Assembly: GCF_003298505.1 (NCBI RefSeq)
Contig: NZ_QNGB01000003.1
Span: 1 to 64,000 of the forward strand
Direction of reading: 5' to 3'
DNA: 64,000 nucleotides
Source of the DNA: Roseovarius sp. TE539
GTDB lineage: Bacteria; Pseudomonadota; Alphaproteobacteria; Rhodobacterales; Rhodobacteraceae
How positions within the stretch are numbered: the stretch's first letter is position 1; each line of letters starts with the position of its first letter. Of the stretch, positions 61,465-64,000 are shown one piece after another. A program made the translations under genes and the position numbers. The notes beneath the pieces were generated by a model. The model made no database searches, was not told the origin of the DNA, and saw only the letters and a list, made by a program, of their open reading frames with translations.

Positions 61465-62490
61465 ATGTCCGACCCGGATCCGACCCTGCGTCCCGATCCC
61501 TTGCCCGAGGACACTGACCGTTCGCTCCGGCCGAAATCCATGGATGCGTTCATCGGTCAGGCCGAGGCGCGTGCCAACCTCAAGATATTCATCCAGTCGG
61601 CCCGGCAGCGCGGTGAAGCGATGGATCACACGCTGTTTCACGGACCACCCGGATTGGGCAAGACGACACTGGCGCAGATCATGGCGGCGGAACTGGGGGT
61701 CGGGTTTCGCATGACATCGGGGCCGGTCCTGGCGAAGGCCGGCGACCTGGCGGCGATATTGACCAACCTGGAGGCCCGAGACGTCCTGTTCATCGACGAG
61801 ATTCATCGTCTCAACCCCGCGGTCGAAGAGGTTCTTTACCCCGCGCTTGAGGATTTCGAGTTGGATCTCGTGATCGGTGAAGGCCCCGCAGCGCGTACGG
61901 TTCGCATCGAATTGCAACCCTTTACGCTGGTCGGCGCCACCACCCGGCTGGGCCTGCTGACAACGCCTTTGCGCGATCGGTTCGGGATTCCCACGCGGCT
62001 CGAGTTCTACAGCACCGAAGAGCTGCACGAGATCGTCACGCGCAATGCCGATCTGATGAGAACACCGGCAGAGCCGGAAGGGGCCCGGGAAATCGCGCGC
62101 CGGTCGCGCGGGACCCCTCGTATCGCCGGACGGCTGCTCCGGCGCGTTGCCGATTTCGCGGTGGTCGAGGGGGATGGCCGGATAACGCGCGCCCTTGCCG
62201 ACGGTGCGCTGACACGTCTGGGGGTTGACGGTTTGGGCCTCGACGGCGCCGACCGCCGGTATCTTCGTCTGATCGCAGAGGCTTACCAGGGTGGCCCTGT
62301 CGGGATCGAGACGATCGGTGCGGCCCTGAGCGAAAGCCGGGACGCGCTGGAGGAGGTGATCGAGCCCTTCCTGCTGCAACAGGGGCTGATCCAGCGCACC
62401 CCGCGCGGGCGGATGCTGGCCCAAGGCGGATGGCGCCATCTGGGCATTGTCCCGCCAAGCGGCCCCGGAAAAGACCTTTTCGGCAAGTGA
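61465..62490 (+). CDS. ruvB: Holliday junction DNA helicase subunit RuvB
   Basis: AAA+ motor of the RuvAB complex, 341 residues. Walker [10 protein letters not shown], Walker [11 protein letters not shown], the sensor region [19 protein letters not shown] and the C-terminal winged helix (Q-R-T-P-R-G-R) are all present. It begins 3 bp after ruvA and completes the ruvCAB set. Confidence 0.97.
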   Translation: MSDPDPTLRPDPLPEDTDRSLRPKSMDAFIGQAEARANLKIFIQSARQRGEAMDHTLFHGPPGLGKTTLAQIMAAELGVGFRMTSGPVLAKAGDLAAILTNLEARDVLFIDEIHRLNPAVEEVLYPALEDFELDLVIGEGPAARTVRIELQPFTLVGATTRLGLLTTPLRDRFGIPTRLEFYSTEELHEIVTRNADLMRTPAEPEGAREIARRSRGTPRIAGRLLRRVADFAVVEGDGRITRALADGALTRLGVDGLGLDGADRRYLRLIAEAYQGGPVGIETIGAALSESRDALEEVIEPFLLQQGLIQRTPRGRMLAQGGWRHLGIVPPSGPGKDLFGK

Positions 62491-62695
62491 CCTGCACGTG
62501 GTGAAGACTTTGAACAAGGAATTCGAAATGTCCCGCGCACACGTCGCCGGGCCGTCTCCGATTGAACGCAACACGCCCTCAACCTCTCGGAGGCGTTGCG
62601 CCATCGGTGTGGCGGGCCATCCTGTCCGCTCCGATGAAGGTCCGGACCGGGCACGGGGCGCTTGCGCTGAAGCACAGGATTGGTAGGCAGACGGT

Positions 62696-63334
62696 ATGAC
62701 GGACGAGATCACCCCGGACGAAATCCAGTCGCTGTTCACCCGCGGTGACGGCCAGTATGTGTTCGCGCGGTGGGGGCGTCCAATCGTTCCGGTTGTGTTC
62801 GGTGTGGATGACGCGACGATCGGAACCGTCAAGGGTGCGGTCGAAGCCGTGGTCACGCTGGCAGGGCACGCGATTGCCGAAACGGACCCCGAACTTGGTG
62901 TCAACCTGATGATCTTTTTCTTCCGCGACTGGCGGGAGTTGCCGGAGGTGCCCGATCTCGACCGGATGATCCCCGACCTCGGGCCCCTGGTGGAGCGGCT
63001 GGAGGCGGCGGATGCCAACCAGTATCGGATATTCCGTTTCGACGAGGAGGGGGCGATCCGCGCCTGTTTCGTTTTCCTGCGCATGGACCGGGAGCTGCGC
63101 GCGGTGCCCGCAGAAACCCTCGCGCTGAGCCAGATCGTGCAGACAGCGCTGCTGTGGTCGGACCTGGCCTTCACCGAGAGATCACCGCTGGCCCGGGTGC
63201 CCGAGACCGGCGCGGTGATTCTGCGCCCCGAGATCGCCGGGTTGATCCGCGCGGCCTACGATCCGGTTTTGCCGGCGGTGGCAGATGATCCGGCGCACGC
63301 GCTCAGGTTGTTTGCGCGCCTGCGTCCGCACTGA
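62696..63334 (+). CDS. conserved-looking hypothetical protein
   Basis: Soluble protein of 212 residues, acidic, no signal peptide or membrane helix. Recognisable structure is limited to F-A-R-W-G-R-P-I-V-P-V-V-F-G-V near residue 23 and a hydrophobic strand N-L-M-I-F-F-F-R-D-W. I do not recognise the family. The ATG at 62696 lies 205 bp after ruvB in the same direction; that spacer shows no gene or terminator. It may be part of the ruv transcript. Confidence 0.72.
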   Translation: MTDEITPDEIQSLFTRGDGQYVFARWGRPIVPVVFGVDDATIGTVKGAVEAVVTLAGHAIAETDPELGVNLMIFFFRDWRELPEVPDLDRMIPDLGPLVERLEAADANQYRIFRFDEEGAIRACFVFLRMDRELRAVPAETLALSQIVQTALLWSDLAFTERSPLARVPETGAVILRPEIAGLIRAAYDPVLPAVADDPAHALRLFARLRPH

Positions 63335-63481
63335 AATCCCTTGGCGATTCAACAGTCTGCAATTCGGTGCCGCGCCCCGGGGCTGACCCCGCGTCAGGAA
63401 AATTTCGCACAAGGCAGTCAGAAGGCTTGACCGGAGCCCCCCGGATATCGTTATTTCCACTTCATATTGGGGGATAGTGAC

Positions 63482-64000
63482 ATGCGGAACACCATTTTTA
63501 GTGGTCTGCTGCTGGTGTGTGGGCTACTGGGTTTGCCAGCCGCGGCACAGACATGCGGCGGCACCTACACCGTGAAGCCTGGCGACAGCCTGTCAGAGAT
63601 CGCCGACCGGCATTACAAGAACGCGTCGATGTGGACGGCGATCCATTCCAACAACCTGGAGGTCATCGGAGAACGGGTGGACACGATCCGTGTCGGGATG
63701 ACCCTGTCGCTGGGTTGCATCGACGGACACCCGACTGGATTGCCGGGTGGCGTGCCCGTCGGGAGCGCGGCGGCCGCCGATCAAGCGGTTCCGGCGCTGC
63801 GGGAAGGCAGCGGAACCGCGGCCACGCGCAGCCGTATCAATCTTCTGACCGCGGGCGACTTCGAACCCTTCACCGATCGTGACCTGCCCAATGGCGGGCT
63901 GTTGGCGGATGTCGTCAACGCCGCGATGGACAAGGCCGATCCCGCGGCAGGCTATGCCATTCACTGGGTCGAGGACTGGGGGTCGCATCTGGAGCCGCTT
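63482..64000 (+). CDS. LysM domain / solute-binding protein fusion, 3' end outside the window
   Basis: Exported protein, at least 173 residues, open at the window end. A signal peptide (L-L-L-V-C-G-L-L-G-L-P-A-A-A-Q) is followed by a LysM domain at about residues 28-78: Y-T-V-K-P-G-D-S-L-S-E-I-A-D-R-H-Y, then I-H-S-N-N, then I-R-V-G-M-T-L. After an Ala/Gly linker, I-N-L-L-T-A-G-D-F-E-P-F-T-D-R and G-G-L-L-A-D-V-V-N-A-A-M open a type 3 periplasmic solute-binding domain. LysM holds peptidoglycan, so the protein would be a wall-bound ligand receptor. GGGGGAT precedes the ATG. Confidence 0.82.
   Translation, partial: MRNTIFSGLLLVCGLLGLPAAAQTCGGTYTVKPGDSLSEIADRHYKNASMWTAIHSNNLEVIGERVDTIRVGMTLSLGCIDGHPTGLPGGVPVGSAAAADQAVPALREGSGTAATRSRINLLTAGDFEPFTDRDLPNGGLLADVVNAAMDKADPAAGYAIHWVEDWGSHLEPL

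Noticed and set aside
62447..62686. 79-residue frame after ruvB
   Set aside because: Starts inside ruvB, has no family resemblance and no ribosome-binding site of its own.
63427..63456. TTGACC with a downstream TTATTT as promoter of the LysM gene
   Set aside because: The -10 match is poor; not strong enough to list as a feature.

Overview
This 64 kb window is a GC-rich chromosomal segment that reads as an alphaproteobacterium of the Rhodobacteraceae/Roseobacter type. The evidence is the gene repertoire (phosphatidylcholine synthase, DUF1127, DUF2793, the xerC-DUF484-fsa-priA neighbourhood, ruvCAB, Liv-type ABC transport) and an FnrL-type palindrome, TTGAC-N4-ATCAA. This assignment is an inference; there is no rRNA or tRNA in the window to confirm it.

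Layout. 1-1164: the end of an IS481-like transposase cuts the 3' end of an AT-richer AlbA_2/ATPase gene. 1.2-5.9 kb (minus): pncB, then a compact dTDP-L-rhamnose operon transcribed rfbC-rfbB-rfbD-rfbA. 6.1-11.2 kb: an RTX-type secreted protein, a DUF2793 protein, an SDR epimerase and a small lipoprotein transglycosylase. 11.3-13.7 kb (minus): a VOC protein, a class II aldolase and a gamma-butyrobetaine hydroxylase-like dioxygenase. 13.9-16.8 kb (plus): AMP nucleosidase, an HU protein and a DMT transporter.

16.9-28.1 kb (minus) is the metabolic centrepiece. A Liv-type ABC importer (binding protein, two permeases, two ATPases) is followed by a xanthine-dehydrogenase-family hydroxylase (FAD subunit plus a fused 2Fe-2S/molybdopterin subunit), a 6-hydroxynicotinate-reductase-like Fe-S protein, a UPF0280 protein and a DUF1185 protein. 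The last five genes overlap end to end. I read this as uptake, hydroxylation and ring reduction of an unidentified N-heterocycle, with the UPF0280 protein a candidate flavin transferase for the reductase. A hydantoinase/oxoprolinase pair (hyuAB, 30.6-34.4 kb) lies nearby.

34.5-38.4 kb (plus) holds four overlapping or nearly overlapping genes that match the mycobacterial decaprenyl-phosphoryl-arabinose route: a HAD-UbiA fusion, a GtrA protein, a DprE1-like oxidase and a DprE2-like SDR. This suggests the cell makes a polyprenyl-phosphate-linked D-arabinofuranose donor. 38.4-44.2 kb holds envelope-type proteins of unknown role: a Sel1-repeat protein, a proline-rich lipoprotein-like protein, and a SUMF1-fold protein paired with a large secreted protein. 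44.2-44.9 kb is empty.

44.9-64 kb is mostly housekeeping: aldehyde dehydrogenase plus a luciferase-like monooxygenase, ychF, trpA, pcs, xerC, DUF484, fsa, priA, a ferritin-like protein, a YeeE/YedE thiosulfate transporter, an MFS protein, prmA, DUF1127 and ruvCAB. The window ends inside a LysM/solute-binding protein gene. Several genes use TTG or GTG starts, chosen here on Shine-Dalgarno placement. No CRISPR array, prophage, tRNA or rRNA was seen.
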